Assembly (NCBI GenBank): GCA_022828595.1 | Contig: JAKGHH010000002.1 | Span: 37,790,222-37,854,221 of the forward strand | Reading direction: 5' to 3' | Source of the DNA: Nelumbo lutea | Taxonomy: Eukaryota; Streptophyta; Magnoliopsida; Proteales; Nelumbonaceae | DNA: 64,000 nt | Part shown: positions 21,246 through 32,204 of the stretch, one piece after another | How the letters are laid out: each line of letters begins with the position of its first letter | Numbering within the stretch: position 1 is the first letter of the stretch | Notes under the pieces: generated by a model | What the model was told of the DNA's origin: nothing | Seen by the model: only the letters and a program-made list of their open reading frames with translations | Databases searched by the model: none | Program-made: the position numbers and the translations under genes

Positions 21246-21988
21246 ATTGGCGCTGTCTGTGGGAAAGCTTCTAAAAGCCTCCCTCTAAATCTCCCTTACC
21301 TACCCTTCTTTCAAAAACTCCAACACCCATGGCCTCCTCCAACAATGCCGGACATGGAACAGAAACGGCCACCACTGGAGAGCAACTCCAAGTTCCCATG
21401 GTGTGCATTGGGAAACTCACCATCCCTCTTTCAATGGATGGGATCTCCAGTTTGAATGTGCCACAAGCAGTGGCGCCCCTGAACCCTCCTTCTTTGAACA
21501 CCCCTCTTCCACTCCCTATTGAAACAAACTTCGCTGAACCAACTGCTGTCCCACTGGCAACCTGCCAGAACCAGCTGGACGACCTAATGCAGTGCATGCG
21601 GGCAATGCAAGCCCAAATGCAACAATTCCAGTAGCACCAACTCCAGCAACACCAGGTACTGCACCACCTCTCCCAACACCATTATCAGCAGTAGATCCCT
21701 CAGCTACCCCTAAACCAGTCATTGCTCCCCCCCCGGCACCCTGTTTTGACGTCGGTTAAGGCCTCCCCTCAAGGTGGACGACCTCACCGAGGAGAAGCTT
21801 CCCAACCCCAGAACCCCCCTAATAGCCAAGCATCATCCCTAGGCCGAAAGCAAAGGAAAATCACCCCTGCCTCGCAGCTCACAGGTGGGTCAGGAACCTC
21901 GCCCACAAGTCACCTCGGCACTCCAAGCCCGAGTTCTCACTCACGGAGAACCGATTCAGCGCCCTAACAGTAGGCCAACATTCCGGGC
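21246..21988 (+). pseudogene. second copy of the gag start, truncated
   Basis: Repeats the primer-binding site and the gag start of the first internal region. The ORF starts at 21,329 and is cut at codon 102 by CAG to TAG (21,632). Up to 21,631 the DNA looks identical to 11,878-12,263; beyond that it is several percent diverged. It stops at a position matching about 12,630 of the first copy and is joined directly to CTACCATTGTTGATG, a piece of the element's own left flank. Confidence 0.9.
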
Positions 21989-22036
21989 CTACCATTGTTG
22001 ATGTAACTCTTTCTCCACGATGGGGAAGAAAACCAA

Positions 22037-22072
<36 letters not shown>

Positions 22073-22133
22073 CTTCTTTACCTTCTTCCTCAACCTACAG
22101 CTCCCCTCCCCTACCATTGTTGATGTAACTCTT
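21989..22133 (+). repeat. right-flank copies of the insertion-site unit
   Basis: CTACCATTGTTGATGTAACT (21,989 on) is followed by a whole unit TTCTCCACGATGGGG..GTTGATGTAACTCT (22,011-22,133) matching the left flank at 10,941-11,039. It contains an expanded (CT)n run at about 22,040-22,068. Confidence 0.8.
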
Positions 22134-22463
22134 AGTAGTGGCGATTTGGACCGAACCTCCTTCATCGGACAACATGCATCTAAAAGCTAAATCTGTAACT
22201 CACTTGAATATCAAATCTGGTTCAAGGTTGCAAAGTCGGACAACATTTTGGCGAATATGAATTCCTTCAGGGGAGAGAGAGAGAGGGAGAGAGAGAGAGA
22301 GGGTTGAGCAGGAATTGGATTCCAAAATCCATGAAAATGCCAAGGAAAGATTTAAAAGAAGGGTAAAACTAACATTTGAGCCCTTCCACGTACGATAACC
22401 TTACACAATAGGGATCTTAATCAATTAATAGGGATATACTTAGTCAATTACGAAATTTATCCT
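22134..22463. other. no gene; (GA)n microsatellite
   Basis: A (GA)n tract lies at about 22,274-22,302. Nothing else is recognised. Confidence 0.5.
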
Positions 22464-23210
22464 TTTTTAAAAAGGAAATTGCCCAAAACTCACCATGGGT
22501 TTTCAGCATTTCTCTTAAGTTGTACACAAATTTTCAAAATGTCTAAAAGTCACCATGTCACTAACTTGACGTTAAAGAGACTAACAATTGTTAATATATT
22601 ACAATTTTAACCTTCATAGAAAAATATAAAATATATGCATATACTTTTATTTAGATATGAAAAAAAAGAAAAAATTCAAAAAATATTTTCAAATATAAAA
22701 TGCTTAAAAACACAAAAATTGGAAAAAATATAAAAATTATAGAAATTGCATACAAAATAAAAAATTATTTTCAAATTATAGAAACTATAAAATTTGAAGA
22801 ATAAAAATTGTAGAAAAAACACCAAAAACTGTAGAAAAGCACAAAAAATTGTAGATAAATAAAAAATACAGAAAATTTTATAGATTGTAGAACATAAAAA
22901 AATGTAAATAACAGAAATTATAAAAACATTAGAAATTATAATAAAACACTAAAATGTAAATAAAAAATAAAATTGAAAAATGAAAAAGACCATTTTTCTC
23001 TAACTCACCATTCAGGGGTGATTTAGTCATAAAATTGTTATTTATACTAACATGAATACCTCTGTTAAGAAACATTTACGACGTACAAATAAAAGGTGAG
23101 TTTTAAAAAATAACTTACTAACACGATGAATTTTAGACGTTTTGAAAAATTGTGGCGAGTGTAAAAAAAATACTGAAAAACCATTTTATACAATTTTTCT
23201 TTTTAAAAAC
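22464..23210. mobile_element. long-TIR non-autonomous element (~750 bp)
   Basis: Imperfect terminal inverted repeats of about 100 bp: the left arm 22,464-22,570 (TTTTTAAAAAGG.., GTTTTCAGCATTT, TTTTCAAAATGTCTAAAAG, CATGTCACTAACTT) matches the reverse complement of 23,105-23,210 (TTTTTAAAAAG.., GTTTTTCAGTATTT, TTTTCAAAACGTCTAAAAT, CGTGTTAGTAAGTT). The interior is AT-rich and noncoding. Long TIRs without a transposase suggest a Mutator-like MITE; I could not define a target-site duplication. Confidence 0.7.
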
Positions 23211-23500
23211 TATGCTTTATTCTTATGGATGGATCGTTGAACAAAATCAACGATTTCTTTGAATATAATGAGTTAGAGATTGATCCAAAGTGGAATCATA
23301 ATTTAATCTCCGGTTCACCTGTTCAAGAGGCTGTCAATGATTGGTTGAAAACGCCGTACTCGTACTTCCACTTCCACCCTGGGGAAACGCAGCCCATGAA
23401 TCTACATGTGGGTCGGTAGGGCGGAGAGAGCCCAAACCCAAGGAGGAGGTTTCCTTCAACTCCCAAAAGGGCGAAGCCCCACGAAAGAGCCCAGATCGAT
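23211..23500. other. upstream region of GNOM
   Basis: No gene of its own. This should hold the GNOM promoter; I see no clear TATA box. Confidence 0.4.
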
Positions 23501-24635
23501 GCAAACGATCCAAATCCAAGCTTAATCGACCGGGTCGATGCTAACGACCGAAGCTTAATCAGCTTTGCTTGGGTTCCCCTTCAGTTCCCTCTCAGACAGT
23601 CAGACTAGGGTCTCGTCGGGGCGATCTCCGGAGGTTTTCGTCAGACAAGGTTAGTTGTTCGCTCAATTGGACTTCACCTCTCTGGATTTCATCTTATATT
23701 TTCGAATTTGTTCGTTTCTATTCTTCGTTTCTGAGAATTCAGATTCCTCAAATAGCTTTGTCTTGCTTCATTTTAGTTCCTCTTCTCAGTTTACATTCAT
23801 AATTTCTTACACAAGCTTGATATTATCCGAATCGTTGAACGTTTGCAGACCACATTGTTTTCATGATTCTTATCTAAGGTCCGGTTCTTTTGATTTTCAG
23901 ATCAAGATTGTGTTAGCTTCTACTTTTGAATTCATTCTTACTCCGAGCCCTTTTATCCAAGATTATCCAGGAATTCAAGTCCATGTGGAAGGGATTTTTT
24001 TTTTTACTATTTGTGTAGCTATTCTTTATTATATTTTTATATATATAGTTCTTTTTCTTTTTGGCTCCCATTAAGCGCTGTTATGCTCTTATTTCAAAAT
24101 TTCAATTATTGTTGTTTTAGATAATATTTCCTTTAATTCATTCGTAGTATCTCTGATTAATCACAAGACATTTGTACAGATTTGTTGAAAGATGTTCATA
24201 GGAACCTTATATGATTTGTTAAATTAATCTGCTTTGTTCGTCAGCATACTACAAGCAATGACAGCTTAAAATTCTAAGTAAAGAATGGGCGAGCTAATTT
24301 TAATTTTTAAATAAGATTGATAATATTGATACTTAAGTAAGAGCTAGGTACTCACAAAAATTTTTCAGATTTGTGGCATTTCAGCAGTGGTTACTAATGG
24401 AATCCTCTGTAGTTTGTACCATACTTTACCTTTGCAAAATCCAATTTTCTCACCTCCTATGTGGTGGTTGTTTATCCGATTGATGATATGGGATTTGTAG
24501 AGTATCTGCTCAGCTGTATTATTTACGGCAAAGGGAATCATGCACCACCTACTCATGCCTTCTCCGTCTTCTTTGTATTGTTTCCCAGTATAGCTCAAAT
24601 AACATTTTGGTTTTTATCAGCAACTCAGTATAGAC
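23500..24635 (+). other. probable GNOM 5' UTR with one intron
   Basis: A likely leader ends at 23,649 in CAGACAAG followed by a good donor GTTAGT (23,650). The nearest acceptor before the start codon is TTTTTATCAG (ending 24,620), leaving a 15-base second UTR exon before ATG 24,636. This predicts a ~970-bp 5' UTR intron. Other acceptors (for example TTTTTCAG at about 24,361-24,368) are possible. Inferred from splice consensus only. Confidence 0.5.
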
Positions 24636-27600
24636 ATGGGGCGTCTAAAGCTGCAGTCAGGAATCAAGGCGATTGATGAAGAGCCTGAAGAATGTAACTC
24701 TTCATCTAGCAGAGGTGCCTTAGCATGTATGGTGAATTCAGAAGTAGGTGCTGTGTTATCTGTCATGAGGAGAAATGTAAGGTGGGGTGGTCGTTATATG
24801 TTGGGTGATGATCAGCTTGAGCACTCTCTTATCCAGTCTTTGAAGGCATTAAGAAAGAAAATATTTTCATGGCACCATGAGTGGAATACAATGAATCCAG
24901 CTGTGTACCTCCAGCCATTCTTGGATGTCATTCGGTCTGATGAAACTGGTGCACCAATCACTGGTGTTGCTTTGTCATCTGTATACAAGATTCTTACTCT
25001 TGATGTGCTTGATCTAAATACCACGAATGTTAAAGATGCAATGCATTTGGTAGTTGATGCTGTGACAAGTTGCCGATTTGAGGTGACTGATCCTTCCTCA
25101 GAAGAAGTGGTACTGATGAAAATACTTCAGGTTCTCCTGGCTTGCATGAAAAGTAAGGCTTCAGTTGTGTTGAGTAATCAGCATGTCTGCACCATAGTAA
25201 ATACTTGTTTCCGCATAGTTCATCAAGCAGGAAGTAAAGGTGAGTTGTTGCAGCGGATTGCACGACATACAATGCATGAACTTGTTCGTTGTATTTTCTC
25301 GCACCTGCCAGATATTGAGAACATAGAACACCTACTATCTAGAGGCATTTCTTCTGTGAAACAAGAGGTATTGATACATTAGTGAAATATTTCCTGTCTA
25401 TTTGGATATCTGACTCATCAATTATTAATCTAGATTTAGGCCACCTTAAATGGGTTCTTAGCCCAAAATTCATGCTAAGTAAGAAATTTTGAAGCTCTGG
25501 TTTGGAGAGAAATAACTCTTCCTCAGAAAAAAAAAAAACCGCCTTTACAGGTCTGGATATACAATCATTACAGTGGTCTAAACATTTGATGGGCACAGAC
25601 CGTATGTCTTTGAGGTGGCATCTGTCATGTAAATGAAGAGTGTATTTAATGAATGTTACATGTTGTGGTTCTTCATACCACATTTTTCAGAAGAAAAGGT
25701 TTATGAAATTGGCTCTTTTTATTTTTGGTTTTCCTTTAACAAGGAAGGAAAAGCTTTCTGAATGAAACTTAAAGTTGCTTTAAACTCTTACCTAAAAAGA
25801 AGTTGTTGGGTTGGTGGTAAAGACAAGAGATTTCATGTTGCTGTGCATCTCTCAAATTCCCTTCCACCATCCCAGGGGCACATACAGAAAAAGTAAAAAT
25901 TGAAGGGTTGTTTGGAGTGCAAATAATCGTTCTGATAAGTTACTTTTGAGAACAGGAAAATAAGAACTGTATTTTCTGGCAGAAAATGCCTTATGTTGGC
26001 ATGAAATACCTAACCAACAAAGGCATTGTAACAAGTCCACATGCCTACTTAGTTTTGATTTACATCTTAACATATGAGTGTGCCATTTCTTGCACAGGTG
26101 GGTGGGGCAGACAAGGATTACAAGGATTACAATTTTGGGGGTAAACAATTAGATAATGGAAATGGAAGTTCTGAATATGACAGCCAACTTCCTTCTGTTG
26201 GTTTTTCTTCAAATGCTTCAACTGGTTTGATGGGAAGCTTGATGGATGAAAACACAATTGGGGCCAGTAATGGGAAGGATACTGCTTCAAATGATCTCAT
26301 GACAGAACCTTATGGGGTCCCTTGCATGGTGGAGATATTTCACTTTTTGTGTTCCCTGTTAAATATTGCTGAGCACATTGGAATGGGTCCAAGATCAAAT
26401 TCCATGGCCTTTGATGAAGATGTGCCTCTTTTTGCTTTGGGATTGATAAATTCAGCTGTTGAATTGGGTGGGCCCTCTATCCGAAAACACCCTAAGTTAT
26501 TGGCTTTGATGCAGGATGAATTATGCCGTAATCTCATGCAGTTTGGCTTATCAATGAGTCCTTTGATTCTTTCAATGGTATGTAGCATTGTTCTCAATCT
26601 GTATCTCCATTTGCGTAGCGAGCTAAAACTACAACTTGAGGCTTTCTTTTCCTGTGTGATTTTGAGGCTAGCACAAAACAGGCATGGGGCTTCATACCAA
26701 CAGCAGGAAGTTGCCATGGAGGCTCTTGTTGACTTCTGTAGGCAGAAAGCATTTATGGCAGAGATGTATGCCAACCTGGATTGTGACATTACCTGTAGTA
26801 ATGTTTTTGAAGACCTTGCTAACCTATTATCAAAAAGTGCATTTCCTGTAAATTGCCCTTTGTCTGCAATGCACATCCTTGCTCTGGATGGTTTGATTGC
26901 AGTGATTCAAGGAATGGCGGAGAGGATAGGCAATGGATCATCTGTTAATGAACATGCTTCATCAGATCTGGAGGAATATACACCATTCTGGACAGTGAAG
27001 TGTGACAACTATGAGGATTCCAATCATTGGGTTCCTTTTGTCCGTCGGAGAAAGTACATAAAGAGAAGATTGATGATGGGTGCCGATCACTTTAACCGGG
27101 ACCCTAAGAAGGGGCTAGAGTTTCTTCAAGGAACTCATCTTTTGCCTGATAAACTCAACCCCCAAAGTGTTGCTTGCTTCTTCAGGTACACAGCTGGTTT
27201 AGATAAGAATCTTGTTGGGGATTTCCTAGGAAATCATGATGAATTTTGTGTTCAGGTGCTTCATGAATTTGCTGGGACTTTTGATTTCCAAGACATGAAT
27301 TTGGATACTGCCTTGCGACTGTTTTTAGAAACTTTCAGGTTGCCTGGAGAGTCACAGAAAATACAGAGGGTTCTTGAGGCATTTTCTGAGAGATATTATG
27401 AACAATCACCCCAGATTTTAGCCAACAAGGATGCTGCTCTCTTGCTATCCTATTCACTTATAATGTTGAACACTGATCAGCACAATGTACAGGTTAAGAA
27501 GAAGATGACTGAAGAGGATTTCATCCGTAACAACCGACATATTAATGGAGGGAATGATCTTCCTCGAGAATTTCTGTCAGAGCTGTACCATTCAATCTGC

Positions 27601-29766
27601 AAGAATGAGATCCGGACAACCCCAGAACAAGGTGCAGGTTTCCCTGAGATGACACCGAGCCGCTGGGTTGATCTAATGCGCAAGTCCAGAAAAACTGCTC
27701 CATTCATTGTGTGTGACTCCAGAGCCTTCCTTGATCATGATATGTTTGCCATCATGTCAGGTCCAACAATTGCTGCTATCTCAGTAGTGTTTGATCATGC
27801 AGAGCATGAAGAGGTCTTCCAAACATGTGTGGATGGATTCTTAGCTGTTGCAAAGATTTCAGCATGTCATCATTTGGAAGATGTATTGGATGATCTAGTT
27901 GTGTCTCTCTGTAAGTTTACAACCCTCCTGAATCCATCTTCTGGTGAGGAACCTGTTGTAGCCTTTGGTGATGACATGAAAGCTAGGATGGCAACTGTAA
28001 CAGTTTTTACCATAACAAATAGATATGGTGATTATATTCGCACAGGCTGGAGAAACATCTTGGACTGCATCTTGAGGCTGCACAAGCTTGGTCTTCTCCC
28101 TGCTCGTGTGGCCAATGATGCAGTTGATGATTCAGAGTTCTGTGCCGATCCTGGTCAAGGGAAACCTGTCACCAGTTCCTTGTCTGCATCTCAGATACCT
28201 TCAATGGGTACTCCTCGAAGATCCTCTGGACTGATGGGCCGGTTCAGCCAGCTCTTATCTCTAGACACAGAAGAGCCAAGGTCGAAGCCAACTGAACAGC
28301 AACTAGAGGCTCATCAACGTACTCTTCAGACAATCCAAAAATGCCATATAGACAGCATATTTACAGAGAGCAAATTCCTGCAAGCTGAATCTCTGTTGGA
28401 TCTTGCTCGAGCTCTCATCTGGGCTGCAGGGAGACCTCACAAGGGAAACAGCTCTCCCGAGGATGAAGACACTGCAGTGTTCTGCTTGGAGTTGCTCATA
28501 GCAATTACCTTGAACAATCGTGACCGAATCACTCTCCTCTGGAAGTTTGTGTATGATCATATATCCAACATTGTTCAGACAACTGTGATGCCTTGTGCTC
28601 TGGTGGAGAAGGCTGTGTCTGGACTCCTGCGGATATGTCAGCGGTTGCTCCCATATAAAGAGAATTTGGTTGATGATCTCCTTACGTCACTGCAACTTGT
28701 TTTGAAGCTTGATGCACGGGTTGCTGATGCATATTGTGAACAGATCACACAGGAAGTAATGCGCCTTGTGAAAGCAAATGCTACTCACATCAGATCCCAG
28801 ATGGGATGGCGGACCATTACATCCCTTCTTTCCATCACAGCTCGCCATCCAGAAGCATCAGAAGCAGGATTTGAAGCACTTACATTTGTCATGTATGATG
28901 GAGCCCATCTCATACCAACAAATTATGTTCTTTGTGTTGATGCATCAAGGCAGTTTGCTGAGTCTCGGGTTGGACAGGTAGACCGATCTCTCCGTGCATT
29001 GGATCTGATGGCAGGATCTCTCACCTGTCTCTTGCAGTGGTCTCAAAAGACCAAGGAGGCTGTGGGAGAGGCAGCTACCAAATTGTCTCATGATATAGGG
29101 GAGATGTGGCAGAGGCTAGTTCAGGGACTGAGAAAGGGGTGTTTGGATCCCAGAGAAGAGGTTCGGAACCATGCCATCTTGTCATTGCAGAGGTGCTTGA
29201 CAGGGGCGGAGGGGTTATGCCTTTCACGTAGTTTGTGGTTGCAATGTTTTGATGTGGTCATCTTTACTATGCTTGATGACTTGCTAGAGATAGCAGAGGG
29301 GCATTCACCAAAGGACTATAGGAACATGGAAGGCACACTTGCCCTTGCTATGAAACTCTTAGCGAAGGTATTCTTACAGTTACTTCATTTGCTCTCACAG
29401 GAAAATACATTTTGCAAATTGTGGTTAGGGGTTCTTAACCATATGGAGAAATATGCCAAGGCCAAAGTTAGGGGGAAGAAGAGTGAGAAGCTTCAGGAAC
29501 TAGTCCCTGAGCTCCTTAAGAACACCTTGCTTGTGATGAAGACAAGGGAAATTCTTGTGCAGAGGAGTGCTCTAGGTGGAGACAGCTTGTGGGAATTGAC
29601 ATGGTTAAATGTGAACAAGATTGCCCCTTCTTTGCAATCTGAAATTTTTCCTGGCCAAGAGCTGGAGCAGGTGCATCATAAGCATAATGACACCGCAAGC
29701 AGTACACCATCTGATCCATCAAGTGAGGCATTGGAAGCTTCGGAAAGTGCTAGGACAGTAGGATAA
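24636..29766 (+). CDS. GN: ARF guanine-nucleotide exchange factor GNOM
   Basis: Two coding exons, 24,636-25,367 (244 codons, phase 0) and 26,098-29,766, joined over a 730-bp GT-AG intron: 1,466 residues against about 1,451 in Arabidopsis GNOM. The start MGRLKLQSGIKAI and RRNVRWGGRYM match the family. Domains: N-terminal DCB dimerisation region (about 1-246), HUS box around NLDCDIT (about 467), Sec7 domain about 560-755, then HDS repeats to a Ser-rich tail. The catalytic 'glutamic finger' is Glu662 in FRLPGESQK. Met700 in YSLIMLNTD aligns with Arabidopsis Met696, the residue of brefeldin-A-sensitive GNOM. GNOM activates ARF GTPases on endosomal/Golgi membranes and drives polar recycling of PIN auxin carriers. 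No disabling change was seen. Confidence 0.95.
25368..26097 (+). other. GNOM coding intron
   Basis: Donor CAAGAG|GTATTG and acceptor TTGCACAG|GTGGGT; removal keeps phase 0 and gives VKQE-VGGADKD. No internal element recognised. Confidence 0.9.
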
Positions 29767-30020
29767 CAACAGGTTTTGATGCGTTGGGCAACTTGAATTG
29801 GCCTTATAAATGTTGCCTCACGGAATTCCCAAAACCAAAAGAAAACTAAATTCTAGTCATAGGTTGTATTCTATATTTTTTGTTTTGAAATTTACATGTG
29901 AGAATTTGTCGTTGAAATACGTAAAGTTTACAGATGAATGGTAGATATAAGCGGTGTTTTGGAAACGAAATTGTTAGTTTGTAACAAGCACAATGGATAC
30001 TAGAGTTTGAGTCAAAGGCG

Positions 30021-30050
30021 TAATAAAGCTACATACCTGAATAAAGTGAG
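30021..30050 (+). terminator. GNOM polyadenylation signals
   Basis: Two AATAAA hexamers, at about 30,022 and 30,040, lie roughly 260-280 bp after the stop codon, a normal 3' UTR length in plants. Confidence 0.55.
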
Positions 30051-30258
30051 GCACAACTTTTGAAAAAAGAAAAGAACAGAAAAACTTGGCTTCTTTTGGA
30101 TAAGCTTTTGCTTTTTACATTTGTGCTGTGGAAAGAAAACAAAATTGAGAAATGTTTTGAGCGTTTGTTAACACTCAACATTTGCTTTTAGAAACAGTAA
30201 TCTAAAGCCGAAACACTTTTGGGCTTTAGAAGGCACAAAGCCTAAAGCTTATCCAAAC

Positions 30259-30550
30259 CATGGTTTTCAAAACTGGATTGAACCGGAAAAACCGGGAACC
30301 AGGCAGGTGACCGGCTCTAGTTTTACCCAAAGCCGGATTTTCTCTAAAAACCGTTGATTTTGGTCAGCAAACTTTTGACCCATGTGGTTAACTGTTCAAA
30401 CAGTTCGAATGGTCTTGACTGGTTTTCATTTTTTTTATTTGTCAGAATGGGTCGACCGTTCAGTTTGAATGGTCGGAATGTTTAACCTTGTTCGACCTGA
30501 TAACCAGACCCCTGACCGATTCGGTCTCTGAGTTGGTTTTAAAAACCATG
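30259..30550. mobile_element. hAT-type MITE (292 bp)
   Basis: Ends CATGGTTTTCAAAACTGG and TTTTAAAAACCATG. It is flanked by a perfect 8-bp target-site duplication, ATCCAAAC at 30,251-30,258 and 30,551-30,558. The interior has repeated AACCGG/GACCG motifs and no coding sequence. Confidence 0.85.
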
Positions 30551-30558
30551 ATCCAAAC

Positions 30559-31046
30559 ATAACGTTAATGGCAAGAATGTGGTAGCTTTGTATGCAAACC
30601 CAACATAAGTTACACTGTTTAGACACTAGAGGCACCCTACGATACAGTAAATAATGTAATCATCATCAACAAATTCAAGGTTAATTCATCATCATATATT
30701 TTGAGTGACAAAATGGTCTCTGTCAAACATGTAATATATTCATCTTCTTTTGCTTGTTTCTTGTTCAAAATTGATATTTGGCCTGCACGAAAGCATGCAG
30801 CAGTGTTGCTAACATTTTTCATCTATAATTGTTTATATCTTCAAACCTTGTCATTCAACAAATGGTCTAAATCAATTCACTCTAATTTACGGGATTTCTA
30901 AATCAAATTCACGGGGTTTTTTTTATCGCAGAATTCAAATTTACGTGTAGCCTTGTATAATGTATATAAATGTGTAATTAAATTCAACACCACCCCGTGT
31001 ACACGTCACCTAAAATTTGATCAAAATGCCCCCTCTCATATTTAAT
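30559..31046. other. intergenic, nothing recognised
   Basis: AT-rich with no supported gene. Confidence 0.4.
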
Positions 31047-31244
31047 ACACGGTTGCTTTCTTGCTCGAGACTTCTTCCCAAAATCTCTGTTCAAGCTTCC
31101 AGTTGAGTTGTTGCTATAGAAACCAGTTCCGTCATCAACACGGTTGCTTCTTCGAGGCTTCTTCCCAAAATCTCTGTCCAAGCACCACCTCTGCTGCTTC
31201 CTTCAAGCTAAGTCTTTGCTACGGAAACCAGTTCCATCTTCAAG
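31047..31244 (+). repeat. ~90-100-bp tandem duplication
   Basis: Copy 1 (31,047-31,137) and copy 2 (31,138-31,244) both read ACACGGTTGCTTYCTT.., CTTCTTCCCAAAATCTCTGT and GAAACCAGTTCC. Copy 2 carries a ~15-bp insertion. Confidence 0.75.
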
Positions 31245-31861
31245 GTCACCGGTGGTTGTTCGTGCCTCCATATATAACCAGTGGTCATGACTGAAAAAAC
31301 ATGTCTTTGGTATTTACCTAAGTACCTTGCACCTTCAATGCCTTCTATTGGAAGATAACCCAGTAAGTGAATAACCGATAAATCATTTTGTATTTAACCC
31401 GAGCTACAACCATCATCACGAATTCCTCTTCCCAATTCAAAATTTTGATTCTAAACAACTATTCAAATCAAATGTATGTAATAGCCTTGCTCCAGATTTA
31501 GATTTTCTAGTTTTCAGTTAATTTATTAATAACCTTATCAATAACAAGGGATTTAGTTCTTCAAGTTAAGAGTGTTTGAAACAAGAAAATTTCCGTTCTA
31601 AGCCAAGAAAGCTATGTAAAAAGTTTATTTGAACATGGGAATATGACGTACCATTTGTCAATGAGACAAAGTTGGCGTACCATTTGTCAATGAGACAAAG
31701 TTGACCACTTGAAGTATGATTTATGATCATGCATAAGCAAGTATACGCAGTCACAAAATACAACCCATCATCAACGCTACAGTCATTCATAAATAAGTAT
31801 GTGCAGTCATACATACAAATTGATATAAGGAAAAGAAAAATCAATAACTTGAGAATGTTCC
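31245..31861. other. intergenic with a short tandem duplication
   Basis: A unit of about 31 bp (CGTACCATTTGTCAATGAGA then CAAAGTTG) is duplicated in tandem around 31,646-31,704. No gene is seen. Confidence 0.5.
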
Positions 31862-32164
31862 TAGACTACTCGATATGGATAGGTCTGATGGAGCAAAATA
31901 GAGGTTTTGTAGAACCTCTTCGCTCCACTGGGCAAGACAATCGGGAGTTTATTTGGTCGAAAGGCCTAGAGATGTCTCCTAGGCGACTGCTAACCCTTCA
32001 CCCAGTCAAAGTGCTAGGAGTGGAATTGGGGCATTTGGTCACGTGTGTGGCACTAGGCTCTTCGGACGTAAATCGGCCATGGAACCACCGTAAAGTCGTA
32101 GGATGATGTCCCTCAATGCTACAGTGCAAAATGAGGGCGGTGCAGATCTATGGATAGGTTCGAC

Positions 32165-32204
32165 GGAGCAAAATAGAGATTTCCCAGAACCTCTGTTTTG
32201 CTCC
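32165..32204 (+). repeat. hairpin inside the 310-bp unit (representative)
   Basis: GGAGCAAAATAGAGATTT pairs with AGAACCTCTGTTTTGCTCC across a 3-5-base loop. Equivalent stems lie at 31,890-31,926, 32,680-32,721, 32,990-33,030 and 33,301-33,340; the units at about 32,390 and 33,605 keep only one arm. Confidence 0.8.

Larger units (their letters stand above)
11040..21988 (+). mobile_element. Ty3/gypsy Tat-lineage retrotransposon plus a second truncated internal region
   Basis: Structure: LTR 11,040-11,877, internal region 11,878-20,362, LTR 20,363-21,245, then a second 5' internal region 21,246-21,988. The LTRs begin TGATG and end CATCA. Domain order is gag, protease, RT, RNase H, archaeal-type RNase H, integrase, antisense ORF. 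A second RNase H and an antisense ORF between pol and the 3' LTR are known traits of Tat-lineage elements. The gag core is deleted, RT has lost its first catalytic motif, and several stops are present, so the element cannot transpose alone. The LTR-internal-LTR-internal order suggests a tandem arrangement or unequal recombination. Confidence 0.9.

Noticed and set aside
26340..26876. 178-codon minus-strand frame inside GNOM
   Set aside because: Shadow of the GNOM coding frame; no resemblance to a protein.
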